A stretch of 38,200 bases of DNA, from NCBI RefSeq assembly GCF_002087335.1, contig NZ_MWVJ01000063.1, forward strand, positions 1-38,200, read 5' to 3'. The DNA comes from Pseudophaeobacter leonis. GTDB taxonomy: Bacteria; Pseudomonadota; Alphaproteobacteria; Rhodobacterales; Rhodobacteraceae. The notes below the pieces were generated by a model. It had not been told where the DNA came from. It made no database searches and saw only the letters and a list, made by a program, of their open reading frames with translations. Shown here in pieces: positions 8,199 through 16,965 of this stretch (positions are counted from its first letter, which is position 1; every line of letters starts with the position of its first letter). The translations under genes were made by a program, and so were the position numbers.

Positions 8199-9587
8199 CT
8201 ACTGCCCTGCCAGCATCTTTGCTGCCGCACGCATATAGGCCGGCGCTTTTATTTCGCCATAAGGGGCAATGTAGGGGGTTGCGGAAAAATACACCCCAAC
8301 GAAGTCCCGTTCAGGGTCAATGTAGATGCCTTGTCCGGTGTTTCCGTGTTTATAAAGGGCGCCGTCCTCAAAGATAAAGTCAAACTGGTACGCGCCTTTG
8401 ACTGGCGTTTCCTGAAACAGCGATATGGCCTGTGCTTCTTTGGCGCCGCCTTGAAACGCTTTTGCATCACCGCCTGCGCGAATGCGATCAAGTGCGGCTT
8501 TTGAGACCACTGGCCTGTCAGCAACCGAGGGCCAACTTGGGGTCCACAGAACGCCAAATTTTGCCATGTCTTCCAGGCTGGACGAAACAATGCCCATATT
8601 GAGGCCCTGCCCGTCAGGCGCAAGATGCACAAGCAGCGGCATACGCGCGTGCAGGCTCCCCCAGATTTCTGTGCCAATGATGTCGGACACCCGAAGATCT
8701 GTAACGCCCTCCAAGACCATTCCCAGGACATGGGTATTGAGCGACGAGTAGCGAAACCGTTCGCCGGGCCTCTCACCCTCAAGCGGCGTCACCTCGCGCA
8801 AAACAGACAGCCAATTCCCCACGTCGACATCGCGGTCTGTGGAGCCAAATGTCGCCAGCACAAAGCGAACAAACATTGAATTCGGGTTCAGGATCGACTC
8901 GTTGGTTTCTTCGATATCCAGGCCGGTGGTATGGTTGATAAGGTCAATGACCCGCACCCCGTCCCAAGCCGTCCCCGCAAGATCCGCCGCATATTCGGTG
9001 ACGGATCTGGACGGATCCAGACGCCCCTCTTCGATAAAGCTGGCGGCCAACAGCCCTGTCAACGTCTTTGAGGCGGATGCCCACAGATGCACATCGGCCG
9101 ACGACATGCCGGGATAGGCCTCGTACACCACCTTGCCCTTGTGCACCATCAGCAGGCCCTGATGCCGAAACGTCGGGTGGCCGACATAGTCTTTCAGAGC
9201 CAAGGGGCCTTCGCTGTCGGTTGTTATCGTGATCTCTTTGAGTTTGGGTTCAAGGGCGTATTCAAAGGGTTTGTAGACCGGGTTTGGCGCCACCACATCG
9301 GTGCGCATGACTGACGCGAAATTTTGCAGATAATAGAGGGTGTGGTCGCCGCCCATTTGGGCATGAAAACTGTTGAATGCGCCCTGCGCCTGGCGCACGA
9401 AATCCTTCTGAAAGGGCTGTTTTGCGGCCGCAACCGGCAAAGTCACCCGCGCACCCGGCACATTCAGGGCCTCTTCTACGGCGGCGTTTTGGGCCAGAGC
9501 TGGCGACGCGCACACTAAAATACCGCCGAAAATGCCGCCGAAAGCTGCGAGAAAAATGGCGTGTCGCCTGCGTGGAAGAAGGTTCAT
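8199..9587 (-). CDS. Periplasmic serine hydrolase (beta-lactamase/NylB-like)
   Basis: This protein has the penicillin-binding-protein-like fold used by class C beta-lactamases, esterases and the nylon-oligomer hydrolase NylB. The chosen start (ATG 9587, after GGGAAA) gives 462 residues with a signal peptide: MNLLPRRRHAIFLAAFGG and an ALA cleavage motif near residue 32. The nucleophile motif SxxK is S171-A-S-K174. The Tyr motif appears as Y280-S-S-L-N, as in NylB-type enzymes, rather than YxN of true beta-lactamases. A GNTGQGIYIDPE segment replaces the KTG strand. An amide or ester hydrolase is therefore likelier than an antibiotic-resistance enzyme. The frame is open to 9641, but the extra 18 codons lie in a repeat array and are unlikely to be translated. 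It is a single-gene unit. Confidence 0.85.
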   Translation of the reverse strand: MNLLPRRRHAIFLAAFGGIFGGILVCASPALAQNAAVEEALNVPGARVTLPVAAAKQPFQKDFVRQAQGAFNSFHAQMGGDHTLYYLQNFASVMRTDVVAPNPVYKPFEYALEPKLKEITITTDSEGPLALKDYVGHPTFRHQGLLMVHKGKVVYEAYPGMSSADVHLWASASKTLTGLLAASFIEEGRLDPSRSVTEYAADLAGTAWDGVRVIDLINHTTGLDIEETNESILNPNSMFVRFVLATFGSTDRDVDVGNWLSVLREVTPLEGERPGERFRYSSLNTHVLGMVLEGVTDLRVSDIIGTEIWGSLHARMPLLVHLAPDGQGLNMGIVSSSLEDMAKFGVLWTPSWPSVADRPVVSKAALDRIRAGGDAKAFQGGAKEAQAISLFQETPVKGAYQFDFIFEDGALYKHGNTGQGIYIDPERDFVGVYFSATPYIAPYGEIKAPAYMRAAAKMLAGQ

Positions 9588-9605
9588 TTTCGTGTTTCCC
9601 TTTTG

Positions 9606-9680
9606 TGCCAAAGGCCCGTTTGCGCCAAAGGCCCGTGCCAAAAGTCGTTTAGGTCAAAAGACTGGGTCAAAAGTCGATTT
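9606..9680. repeat. Degenerate 15-bp tandem repeat, five units
   Basis: Five consecutive 15-nt units can be read: tgccaaaggcccgtt, tgcgccaaaggcccg, tgccaaaagtcgttt, aggtcaaaagactgg, gtcaaaagtcgattt. Similarity decays from left to right. The array lies directly upstream of the serine hydrolase start, in its likely 5' leader. Confidence 0.6.
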
Positions 9681-9725
9681 CAAATAAAAGTTAAGGAAGC
9701 CCGGACCAATTGGCCTCCCTTCTGT

Positions 9726-9789
9726 GGCCAGCACAGGGGTCGAAACAGGGGCCAGCACAGGGGGCAAAACAGGGGCCAGCACAGTGACC
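9726..9789. repeat. 24-bp tandem repeat, 2.6 copies
   Basis: The first two copies start ggccagcacagggg at 9726 and 9750 and differ at only two positions over 24 nt. A third partial copy begins at 9774 (ggccagcacagtg). The array is in the 405-bp gap between the serine hydrolase and tetR genes, which holds no recognisable gene. From 9,880 to 9,985 the minus strand shows a short hydrophobic frame (TIGALLAAFLFL) closed by stops, possibly a fossil. Confidence 0.75.
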
Positions 9790-9992
9790 TGTTCGCCTAC
9801 CAGTGTTTGGCCGCGCAGCTGAAAAAACAAGTGATTCCACAGAACGAGCGGATCTCTGCGAAAACCCGCCCGAGGCTATTGCCTCCTGGAAAAATCCTCC
9901 GCCTCACTGACACGAGACAGGAAAAGGAAAGCCGCCAGCAAGGCCCCGATGGTACCACCCAGCGACTACAGCGGGGGTTGATGGTGTGGCGA

Positions 9993-10586
9993 CTAGCTTT
10001 TTGTCAACATCGGCAGGAACAAGTCGGTCAAGTAGCTCACACGCACTTCCGCTTCTTCAGGGCAGGATGCGCAATGGATCACCAGGTCAAACCCCAATGA
10101 CATCATCGAATCTGCGGTCATCTCTGGCATGAGCGTGCAGAACCGCCCCGTTTCCATCCCCTCTCTCAGGTCTGAAACCAGATCATTGCGGATCTGAGTA
10201 TTGTTGCCGCTGAGATAAAAGACCGGTCGGAACTCCCCCTGACATCGGGCAATAATGGCCGATGTCTCGGGGTTTTTGATCGCCAGTTGCACACAGCTGT
10301 GAAAGGCCGACCACAGAAATTCTTTGGCAGAGCGCGACGACGCACGCACAGTGCGCAGCTCTGCCGCAAGCGGCTCGACGATCTCGTTCATGACAATCTC
10401 AAAGACTTCTCGTTTGTCTTTGAAGTTGTTGTAGAACGACCCCTGGGAAAGGCCGCTTTCACGCACGATATCGCGGATGTTTGCAGCCTCATACCCCTTG
10501 GTCGCAAAGACGTGGCGCGCGGCGCAGACCAGAAGATCGCGGTTGGCTTTTCGGGTCTGCGCATGGGGTATTCGCGTGTGTTTCAT
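9993..10586 (-). CDS. TetR-family transcriptional regulator
   Basis: This is a 197-residue repressor-type regulator. The N-terminal DNA-binding domain spans about residues 8-62, with the helix-turn-helix NIRDIVRESGLSQGSFYNNF typical of TetR proteins. The C-terminal helical ligand domain is not assignable to a specific ligand. ATG 10586 is chosen because it gives the short basic N-terminus normal for the family; the open frame upstream lacks family features. It is divergent from the monooxygenase-hydrolase pair, and a perfect palindrome at 10647-10660 lies between them. It most likely represses that operon until a hydrophobic ketone, ester or similar ligand is bound. Confidence 0.9.
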   Translation of the reverse strand: MKHTRIPHAQTRKANRDLLVCAARHVFATKGYEAANIRDIVRESGLSQGSFYNNFKDKREVFEIVMNEIVEPLAAELRTVRASSRSAKEFLWSAFHSCVQLAIKNPETSAIIARCQGEFRPVFYLSGNNTQIRNDLVSDLREGMETGRFCTLMPEMTADSMMSLGFDLVIHCASCPEEAEVRVSYLTDLFLPMLTKS

Positions 10587-10646
10587 AGCCACAACTATGG
10601 CATAGGGGTTATGCAGCTTACAGCCGAAATATGTCCTCTTATTTAG

Positions 10647-10660
10647 TGACACATGTGTCA
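10647..10660. promoter_or_regulatory. Palindromic operator, probably for the TetR regulator
   Basis: TGACACATGTGTCA is a perfect 14-bp palindrome in the 133-bp divergent gap between tetR and the flavin monooxygenase gene. A further ATGTCAC half-like site follows at about 10,679-10,685. Position and symmetry fit a TetR dimer site controlling both promoters. Confidence 0.6.
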
Positions 10661-10719
10661 ACAAGTTCATTGACGGATATGTCACGACCTGCAAGCCTCG
10701 CCTGCAGGGAGGACACGGA

Positions 10720-12063
10720 ATGACCAAAAAAACTGTTGCTGTGATCGGCGCCGGCCCTGCGGGCCTGCCGACAATCAAGAATTTCCTGGACCAGGGGTTT
10801 GAGGTCAGCGCCTTCGATCAATGCGAGGATGTGGGAGGGAACTGGCGCTATGATGACGCAACCGGCCACTCCAGCGTTTTTGAGACCACGCATATCATCA
10901 GCTCCAAGTATTACTCGGAATATGAAGACTACCCGCTGCCAAAAGACGCGCCTGATTATCCCTCGCATGTGCAGCTGCTGAGATATTTCAACGGCTACGC
11001 CACCGAATTTGGCCTGCGCGCCCATATCACCTTTCGCACCACTGTCACCAAGACCGACCCCCTGCCCGACGGGCGCTGGTCGGTGAGCTGGCAAACAGAC
11101 GGCGAAGCGCCGCAAAGCCGCATCTTTGATGCGCTCTGTGTGGCAACTGGCCACCACCACACGCCGCGCTGGCCTGACTATCCCGGTAAATTCACCGGAG
11201 AATACATACATTCGCACAGCTACAAAAAGGCAGCTCCCTTTGCAGGCAAAAGGGTGCTTGTGATCGGTGGCGGCAATTCTGCCTGCGATGTTGCCGTAGA
11301 AACCTCGCGGGTGTCAAAAGAGACCTGCATCAGCTGGCGGCGCGGCTATTATCTGATCCCGAAGTTCATTTTTGGACAGCCCGTAGACAAGTTCTTTTAC
11401 AAGTTCCGCAAGCTGCCAAAATGGGCGCAGATCAAGGGCATGACCATTGCTTTGACCCTGCTGCAGGGCAAGAACCGCGACATCGGATTGCCGGACCCCG
11501 ACCACCCGGTGCTCGCGACTCATCCCACGCTGAACTCTGATCTTTATCTGGCCCTGCGTCATGGCAAGGTTATGCCAAAGGTCGATATCGCAGGCTTTGA
11601 TGGGCAAACCGTCCATTTCAAAGATGGCAGCAGCCGGGATTTTGACACTGTCGTGGCCTGCACCGGCTATCACATTACCCATCCCTTTTTGGACAAATCC
11701 GTCATTGATGTAACCAATGGCCCGGTGCCTCTGTATGAACGCATGCTGCCCGAGAAGGTGGCGAACCTCTACTTTATCGGCCTGTTCCAGCCTCTTGGCT
11801 GCATCTGGCCCGGATCAGAGCTGCAGGCAAAACTGGCCGCGCGACATCTGGCCGGTTTGTGGCAGCCGTCCAGGCCGATTGGGCAGCTGATAGAGGATGA
11901 GCTGGCGCATCCTGATGTCAAACAGGTCGCATCACCGCGCCATACGATCACCGTCAACGACGAGGCCTTTCGCGCCCGCCTGCGCAAAGAGCTTGCCCGC
12001 TCACAAGCGTCACCACACCCTGAGCGCCGCACCCAGGGGCCTGCAAGCATTGCGGCTGAATAG
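10720..12063 (+). CDS. Flavin-containing monooxygenase (FMO/Baeyer-Villiger type)
   Basis: This 447-residue class B flavoprotein monooxygenase starts after a strong GGGAGG site. It shows the FAD-binding GAGPAG (residues 10-15) with downstream E/D-rich GGNWRYDD, the family signature F-x-G-x3-H-S-x2-Y (FTGEYIHSHSYK), and the NADPH-binding GGGNSACD. The ATG motif is present in VACTGYHIT. Such enzymes insert one oxygen into ketones, sulfides or amines using NADPH and O2. The hydrolase starting 5 nt after its stop and the SDR fossil further on suggest a catabolic path of the type alcohol to ketone to ester to acid plus alcohol. The exact substrate cannot be read from the sequence. Confidence 0.9.
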   Translation: MTKKTVAVIGAGPAGLPTIKNFLDQGFEVSAFDQCEDVGGNWRYDDATGHSSVFETTHIISSKYYSEYEDYPLPKDAPDYPSHVQLLRYFNGYATEFGLRAHITFRTTVTKTDPLPDGRWSVSWQTDGEAPQSRIFDALCVATGHHHTPRWPDYPGKFTGEYIHSHSYKKAAPFAGKRVLVIGGGNSACDVAVETSRVSKETCISWRRGYYLIPKFIFGQPVDKFFYKFRKLPKWAQIKGMTIALTLLQGKNRDIGLPDPDHPVLATHPTLNSDLYLALRHGKVMPKVDIAGFDGQTVHFKDGSSRDFDTVVACTGYHITHPFLDKSVIDVTNGPVPLYERMLPEKVANLYFIGLFQPLGCIWPGSELQAKLAARHLAGLWQPSRPIGQLIEDELAHPDVKQVASPRHTITVNDEAFRARLRKELARSQASPHPERRTQGPASIAAE

Positions 12064-12068
12064 CTGCC

Positions 12069-12905
12069 ATGACGGAACAAATAGCCAGCCGCCGCGTTGA
12101 CCGCCTTGCTGGAGAGGCAGGCGCATTAGAGGTTGTTACCTATGAAACTGCGCGCCTCCCTCGCAAGGCTGACCTGCTCTTTGTGCATGGGGCATGGTCC
12201 TCCAGCTGGTACTGGGAGGAGCATTTCATGCCCTGGCTTGCCGCGCGGGGGTATCGCTGTCGCGCGCTATCACTGCGCGGGCACGGCGGATCTGACGGCA
12301 AGGTCAGATGGGCCTCGATCAATGACTACGTGGCCGATGTGGCCCTTGTCGCGCAGGGCATGGACACCCCTGTGATCATCGGCCATTCGATGGGCGGGTT
12401 TGTGGCGCAGAAATACGCTGAAAAACACCCGACGCGCGGGGTTGCCCTGCTGGCCTCGGTGCCGCCATCCGGGGCCAGGAGTGCCCTCGGCAAGATCCTG
12501 ACCAAACACCCAAAGGGCTTTTTGCGCACCAACCTGACGCTGGATTTATACGGCGTTGTGGCTGACCCCAATGATGCGCGTGCTTTGCTGTTCTCGCGCG
12601 ACAAATCCCAGAGGGCCAAAGACCAGTATCTGCAAAACCTGCAGTCAGAATCCTTTCGCGCCTTTCTGGACATGTTGTTTTTGCCTGTCCGAACGCCAAT
12701 CGCGCCGGGCATTCCCGTGGCGGTTATTGGCGCCGAGCGTGACCAGATCATCAGCCAGGAAAACCTGACCGCGACCGCAAAGAGGCACGGGGCAAAGGCT
12801 GCTATACTGCCGCAGACCTCTCATATGGTGACGGTCGATGACCGCTGGGAGGAGGCTGTCGCCATGCTGGAAAGCTGGATCTCAACCTTCGTTCCCGACA
12901 ACTAG
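12069..12905 (+). CDS. Alpha/beta hydrolase
   Basis: A 278-residue alpha/beta-fold hydrolase with the nucleophile elbow GHSMGG (Ser107) and an oxyanion HG-A-W at residues 40-43. A likely acid Asp lies in the GAERDQI segment and a catalytic His in QTSHMV. There is no signal peptide, so it is cytoplasmic. It lies 5 nt after the monooxygenase and is almost certainly co-transcribed. The natural role would be hydrolysis of the ester or lactone made by a Baeyer-Villiger reaction. Esterase versus lactonase cannot be decided by eye. Confidence 0.9.
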   Translation: MTEQIASRRVDRLAGEAGALEVVTYETARLPRKADLLFVHGAWSSSWYWEEHFMPWLAARGYRCRALSLRGHGGSDGKVRWASINDYVADVALVAQGMDTPVIIGHSMGGFVAQKYAEKHPTRGVALLASVPPSGARSALGKILTKHPKGFLRTNLTLDLYGVVADPNDARALLFSRDKSQRAKDQYLQNLQSESFRAFLDMLFLPVRTPIAPGIPVAVIGAERDQIISQENLTATAKRHGAKAAILPQTSHMVTVDDRWEEAVAMLESWISTFVPDN

Positions 12906-12929
12906 CCCCGCCCGAACCAGCCCGGCGAA

Positions 12930-13245
12930 TTGATGCGATCATCGCCGATGCCGGGATTGAGCGGCTCGGCCTGATGCAGGATATGCCCTCAGACACCTTT
13001 GAGGCGGTGGCGGGAACCAACCTGATGGAGCTCTAGCGCACACTGAAACCAGCCCTGCCCAGCGGTATGGAACGCAGGGGCATTTGCTGGCCATTTCGTC
13101 TGTTTCAGCGCGTATCCCTTTCCCGCTTGCGGCCGCCTATGGCTCTTCAAAGGCGGGCGTGGATATGCAGACCTCGCGCGCCAGTCTGGTGACGCGCCAG
13201 CATGGTCCATACATATTTTCAGCCATTGGCCGCGACCCTTTTTGA
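12930..13245 (+). pseudogene. Short-chain dehydrogenase (SDR) fossil
   Basis: Just after the hydrolase, a plus-strand frame reads IIADAGIERLG...TFEAVAGTNLMEL then a TAG (about 13,034). This corresponds to the NNAG-like strand and the conserved N of SDR proteins. About 60 nt later another frame reads HLLAISSVSARIPFPLAAAYGSSKAG, the catalytic Ser and Y-x3-K region. The N-terminal Rossmann glycine motif is missing, and the end runs into the 3' end of the convergent lysR gene. It is probably the third gene of the monooxygenase operon, now inactive by deletion, nonsense and frameshift. Confidence 0.7.
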
Positions 13246-14139
13246 ATGGGGATCAGAGGGGGTATGGAGCCTGATATGGCGGATAAAGGCGCGCGCGATC
13301 CGTGGTAATGGGCGCTGATCAGACATGACAAAATAGCTGCGGTATTCCATGGGGGATGCAAACCGGCGAAACACCAGGTCGTCCGAGCGATAGTGATACA
13401 CCGGAAAAGGATTGACGACAGCCAGCCCCAACCCCTCCTTGGCCAGATCCACCGCTGCAAACGAGGTAGAGACCTCTGCCACAATCCGGGGTTTGCAGCG
13501 GGCCTGATTAAAGATCTTTTCCAGCTGGGTGCGGCGCGCATGGCGCGGCGCAAGCGGGATCAGGGGCTGGTCGTGCAGATCCACCGGATGCACCTCGCTT
13601 TGTGCTGCAAGCGGATGGTCAGCCGCCATGACGCAGACGGCAGAAGAGACCCGAAAGGCCTGCATCTTGACACCAATCCGGGCAAACTCGACCCCTGTCA
13701 GGCCAAGATCAAAGCGGTCTTCCAGAATGGCGCGGAAAATCTCGTCAGAGGTGCTGACTTCGAGGCTGACAAAGAAATGCGGGTTGATGGCAAGGAAGCT
13801 GGCGATCTGACTAACAAGAAACCGGTGGGCATAGGTGGGCGGCGCAATCAGACGCAGCGTTTCGCGGATCGGCTTTTTCGGCCCATCAATCTGGTCCAGC
13901 GCTTCAAACAGCGGATCAAGCCGCAGGTTCAGGCGCACCGCTTCTTCTGTCGGACGCAACCGACCTGCTTCGCGTTCAAAAAGCGTGAGGCCGGTGCGGG
14001 CCTCAAGACTGCCAATGGATCGGCTGACGGCCGATTGCGACAGCCCCAGTCGCTCGGCTGCCGCTGTTGCCGTGCCGCCCTGCATCAGGGCACGCAGCGC
14101 CTGATATTCGGGCAGGCTGTGCCAGGATTTGCGTGTCAT
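13219..14139 (-). CDS. LysR-family transcriptional regulator
   Basis: A 306-residue LysR-type regulator. The N-terminal winged helix-turn-helix (residues about 8-67) contains TATAAAERLGLSQSAVSRSIGSLE and the ARTGLTLFERE wing. The C-terminal half is a periplasmic-binding-like sensor domain. It is divergent from the M19 dipeptidase/dpp operon and is the natural candidate activator for it. The 112-bp gap between them contains a perfect ATATGCATAT palindrome (14170-14179). Its 3' end overlaps the SDR fossil on the other strand. The inducer is probably a peptide-related metabolite, by inference from context only. Confidence 0.9.
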   Translation of the reverse strand: MTRKSWHSLPEYQALRALMQGGTATAAAERLGLSQSAVSRSIGSLEARTGLTLFEREAGRLRPTEEAVRLNLRLDPLFEALDQIDGPKKPIRETLRLIAPPTYAHRFLVSQIASFLAINPHFFVSLEVSTSDEIFRAILEDRFDLGLTGVEFARIGVKMQAFRVSSAVCVMAADHPLAAQSEVHPVDLHDQPLIPLAPRHARRTQLEKIFNQARCKPRIVAEVSTSFAAVDLAKEGLGLAVVNPFPVYHYRSDDLVFRRFASPMEYRSYFVMSDQRPLPRIARAFIRHIRLHTPSDPHSKRVAANG

Positions 14140-14169
14140 TGCGCCCCTCTTGCGGAAATCGCATAGGAA

Positions 14170-14179
14170 TATGCATATA
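14170..14179. promoter_or_regulatory. Palindrome in the lysR/dipeptidase divergent region
   Basis: ATATGCATAT is a perfect 10-bp palindrome about 31 bp upstream of the lysR start and about 75 bp upstream of the dipeptidase start. LysR proteins bind interrupted dyads in such gaps. This is a candidate binding site only. Confidence 0.35.
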
Positions 14180-14251
14180 ACTCATGGCATTTCAGCTAGC
14201 CCATGACAAAACATTTGATAGCGTGGTCTTAATTAAATTTTGGGGTTTCAT

Positions 14252-15314
14252 TTGAGCGCTTCCAGTACACCTGCCATTTTTGACGGGCACAATGATGTTC
14301 TGCTGCATCTGTACCGCACGGGCGGGCTTGCGGCCTCTGACAGTTTTCTCACCGGGCGCGACGGAGCGCTTGATCTGATAAAGGCAAAGGCCGGCGGCTT
14401 TGGCGGCGGCTTCTTTGCGGTTCTACATCCCATCGCCGATGGATAAGGCCTTTAAGATGGATGAGATGGAGAAACCCGCCTACGACCTGCCACTGCCAGA
14501 GGCCATTGATTGGGAAGACGCCTTGCCTGTGGCGATGGCCATCACCGCGATCCTTTTTGATCTGGAAAACAAGGGGGCGCTAAAGGTCTGTCGCAGCGTT
14601 GCCGATATCCGCTCGGCGCTGGCAGCTGGCAAAATGGCGGCGATTTTTCATATTGAGGGCGCTGAGGCGATCGACCCCGATCTGCACACTCTGGAAGTGC
14701 TGTATCAGGCGGGGCTGCGCTCTATTGGACCTGTTTGGAGCCGCCCGACGATCTTTGGCAATGGTGTGCCGTTTCGCTATCCCAGTGATCCGGACATTGG
14801 CGAGGGGCTGACGGACCACGGGTTGCGCCTGGTGAAACGCTGCGACGAGCTGGGCGTGATGATTGATCTGTCACATCTCAACGCCGCCGGTTTCTGGGAT
14901 GTGGCGCGCCAATCAACCAAACCGCTGGTGGCCACCCATTCCAATGCGCATGGTATTTGCCCGCATTCACGCAATCTGACCGACGATCAGCTGGCCGCGA
15001 TCAAGGACAGCGATGGCATGGTTGGGCTGAATTTTGCAGTGGCGTTTTTGCGCGATGACGGGCGCATGATTGCGGATGTGCCGCTGCAACAGATGCTGCG
15101 GCATCTGGATTATCTCATAGAGCATCTGGGCGAGGATCGCGTTGGTCTTGGCTCTGACTACGACGGGGCAATTGGGCCGCAGGATGTGACCACGGTTGCG
15201 GATCTGCCCAATTTGAGAGTGGCCATGACACAGCATGGGTATGACGACGCGTTTATGACCAAGCTGTGCCATGGGAACTGGTTGCGCGTGCTAGAGAAAA
15301 CCTGGGGATCATAA
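14252..15314 (+). pseudogene. Membrane (renal-type) dipeptidase, M19 family, frameshifted
   Basis: The gene encodes a zinc dipeptidase. The start segment has the metal-binding H-x-D (FDGHNDVLLHLYR). A frameshift follows at 14421-14422, where an extra T in gcggttctac turns FFAVYIPSPMD into a stop 25 nt later. The second frame carries the remaining ligands: FHIEGAEA (bridging Glu), ATHSNAH and CPHSRNLTDDQ (His), and GLGSDYDG (Asp). Without the extra T the protein is 353 residues, normal for the family. The most likely start is TTG 14252 behind TTTTGGGG; no ATG is available. M19 enzymes cleave L,D- or D,D-dipeptides. It precedes the dpp transporter by 55 nt and should act on imported peptides. 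Confidence 0.85.
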
Positions 15315-15369
15315 CCCCGCCACGCACGCGCTATTTTAACAAAAATCCAAATAGGAGAGGTCTTGGGTT

Positions 15370-16965
15370 ATGAATGCTTTTAACCGTTTACTATCCAGTG
15401 CGGCACTTGGTCTGGCGGTGGGATTTACCACCTTCGCAGCCGAGGCAGAAACACCGGCAAATATGCTGGTCATCGCAAACCGGATTGACGACATCACCAC
15501 CATTGATCCGGCGCAAAGCTTTGAGTTTGCTGGCTCTGACGTCAGCCGCAACATCTACAACAAGCTGGTCAATTTCGACCCGCTCAATCTGGACGCGGGC
15601 TATCAGCCTGATCTGGCGACCAGCTGGAGCGTCAGCGATGATGGCCGCACCATCACCTTTACCATGCGCGAAGGCGTCATGTTCCATTCCGGCAACCCTG
15701 TGCGCGCCGAAGACGTCGAGTTCTCGCTGCGCCGCGTGGTCACTCTGAACAAAACGCCTTCGTTTATTCTGACCCAGTTTGGCTTTACCCCTGAAAATGT
15801 GGGCGAAACCATCGTGGCCGATGGCAACACCATCCGCATCACCACAGACAAGCGTTACGCGACCTCCTTTGTGCTGAACTGCCTGACCGCCACCATCGGC
15901 GGCGTCGTCGACAAAGAGGTTGTGATGGCCAATGAGGTCGACGGCGATCTGGGCAATTCCTGGCTGGCGACAAACTCTGCCGGCTCTGGCCCCTATAAGC
16001 TGCAGGGCTGGAAGCCAAACGAGAGCGTCACCCTGGTGAGCAACCCGGACTATTACGGTGGTGCGCCTGCGATGGAGCGCGTCATCGTGCGCCACGTGCA
16101 GGAAAGCGCCACCCAGCGGCTGATGCTGGAACGCGGTGACATTGACGTCGCCCGCAACCTGAACCCAGAAGACATTGCAGGCGCGCGGGCCGCTGAGGGC
16201 ATCGCAATTGACGATGAGCTGCGCGGTCGACTGATGTATATCGCGGTGAACCAAAAGCACGAAATGCTGGCCAAACCCGAAGTGCGCCAGGCGATCAAAT
16301 ATCTGGTTGACTATGAGGGGATGCAGAACAGCTTTCTCAATGGGCAGTATACCATCCACCAGAACTTTTTGCCGCGCACCTATCTGGGGGCGGTTGATGA
16401 GAACCCCTTTAGCCTGAACATTGAAAAGGCCAAGGAACTGCTGGCCTCTGCCGGTGTTGGCCCGTTTGAAATTGAGGTCGGCGTGCGCGAAGCGCAAGAG
16501 CGGATCGAGATTACCCAGTCGCTGCAAAACACCTTTGCGCAGGCAGGCATCACCCTGAACATCACAGTGGGCACCGCCAAGGCCATTCTGGGGCGCTACC
16601 GCGCGCGCGAGCTGGACATGTATATGGGGGCCTGGGGACCGGATTATCCGGATCCGCATACAAATGCAGGCACCTTTGCCTATAACCCCGACAACTCGGA
16701 CGAAGCCGGCGCCACAGGCCTGCTGGCCTATCGCAATGCTTGGGACACCGGCGGGTTGACAGAAAAGGTTGCGGCTGCCGTTGTTGAGGGCGACCGGGAG
16801 ATACGGGCAAAAATGTACGCTGATATTCAGTCCGAATTCCGCGACACCGCCCCCTTTGCGGTCATGTTCCAAAAGATTGAACAGACAGGCCGCAATGAGG
16901 CGGTTCAGAACCTCAATCTGGGTGGGGCCATCACGGCTGTATCTTACTGGCCGGTAATCAAATAA
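15370..16965 (+). CDS. Peptide ABC transporter substrate-binding protein (family 5)
   Basis: This 531-residue periplasmic binding protein of the DppA/OppA type follows an AGGAGAG ribosome-binding site. It has a signal peptide with a basic start (MNAFNRLL), hydrophobic core and AEA cleavage site near residue 27. Family segments include FNPLNLDAGYQPDLATSW-type text, FTMREGVMFHSGNPVRAEDVEFSLRR, and YLVDYEGMQNSFLNGQY. It captures peptides in the periplasm and delivers them to the two permeases encoded directly downstream. The stop is immediately followed by the next ATG. Confidence 0.93.
   Translation: MNAFNRLLSSAALGLAVGFTTFAAEAETPANMLVIANRIDDITTIDPAQSFEFAGSDVSRNIYNKLVNFDPLNLDAGYQPDLATSWSVSDDGRTITFTMREGVMFHSGNPVRAEDVEFSLRRVVTLNKTPSFILTQFGFTPENVGETIVADGNTIRITTDKRYATSFVLNCLTATIGGVVDKEVVMANEVDGDLGNSWLATNSAGSGPYKLQGWKPNESVTLVSNPDYYGGAPAMERVIVRHVQESATQRLMLERGDIDVARNLNPEDIAGARAAEGIAIDDELRGRLMYIAVNQKHEMLAKPEVRQAIKYLVDYEGMQNSFLNGQYTIHQNFLPRTYLGAVDENPFSLNIEKAKELLASAGVGPFEIEVGVREAQERIEITQSLQNTFAQAGITLNITVGTAKAILGRYRARELDMYMGAWGPDYPDPHTNAGTFAYNPDNSDEAGATGLLAYRNAWDTGGLTEKVAAAVVEGDREIRAKMYADIQSEFRDTAPFAVMFQKIEQTGRNEAVQNLNLGGAITAVSYWPVIK

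Noticed and set aside
8199..9641. Serine hydrolase as a beta-lactamase resistance gene
   Set aside because: The YxN and KTG motifs of class C enzymes are not present; the pattern is closer to NylB/esterase-type hydrolases.
9561..10100. 179-residue plus-strand ORF with GQHRGRNRGQ repeats
   Set aside because: It runs through intergenic tandem repeats and into the tetR 3' end. The repetitive text is simply the 24-bp DNA array translated.
14400..15314. Dipeptidase starting at an internal codon as a separate intact gene
   Set aside because: The zinc-binding H-x-D lies upstream in the other frame, so the downstream frame alone lacks essential ligands; a frameshift is the better explanation.
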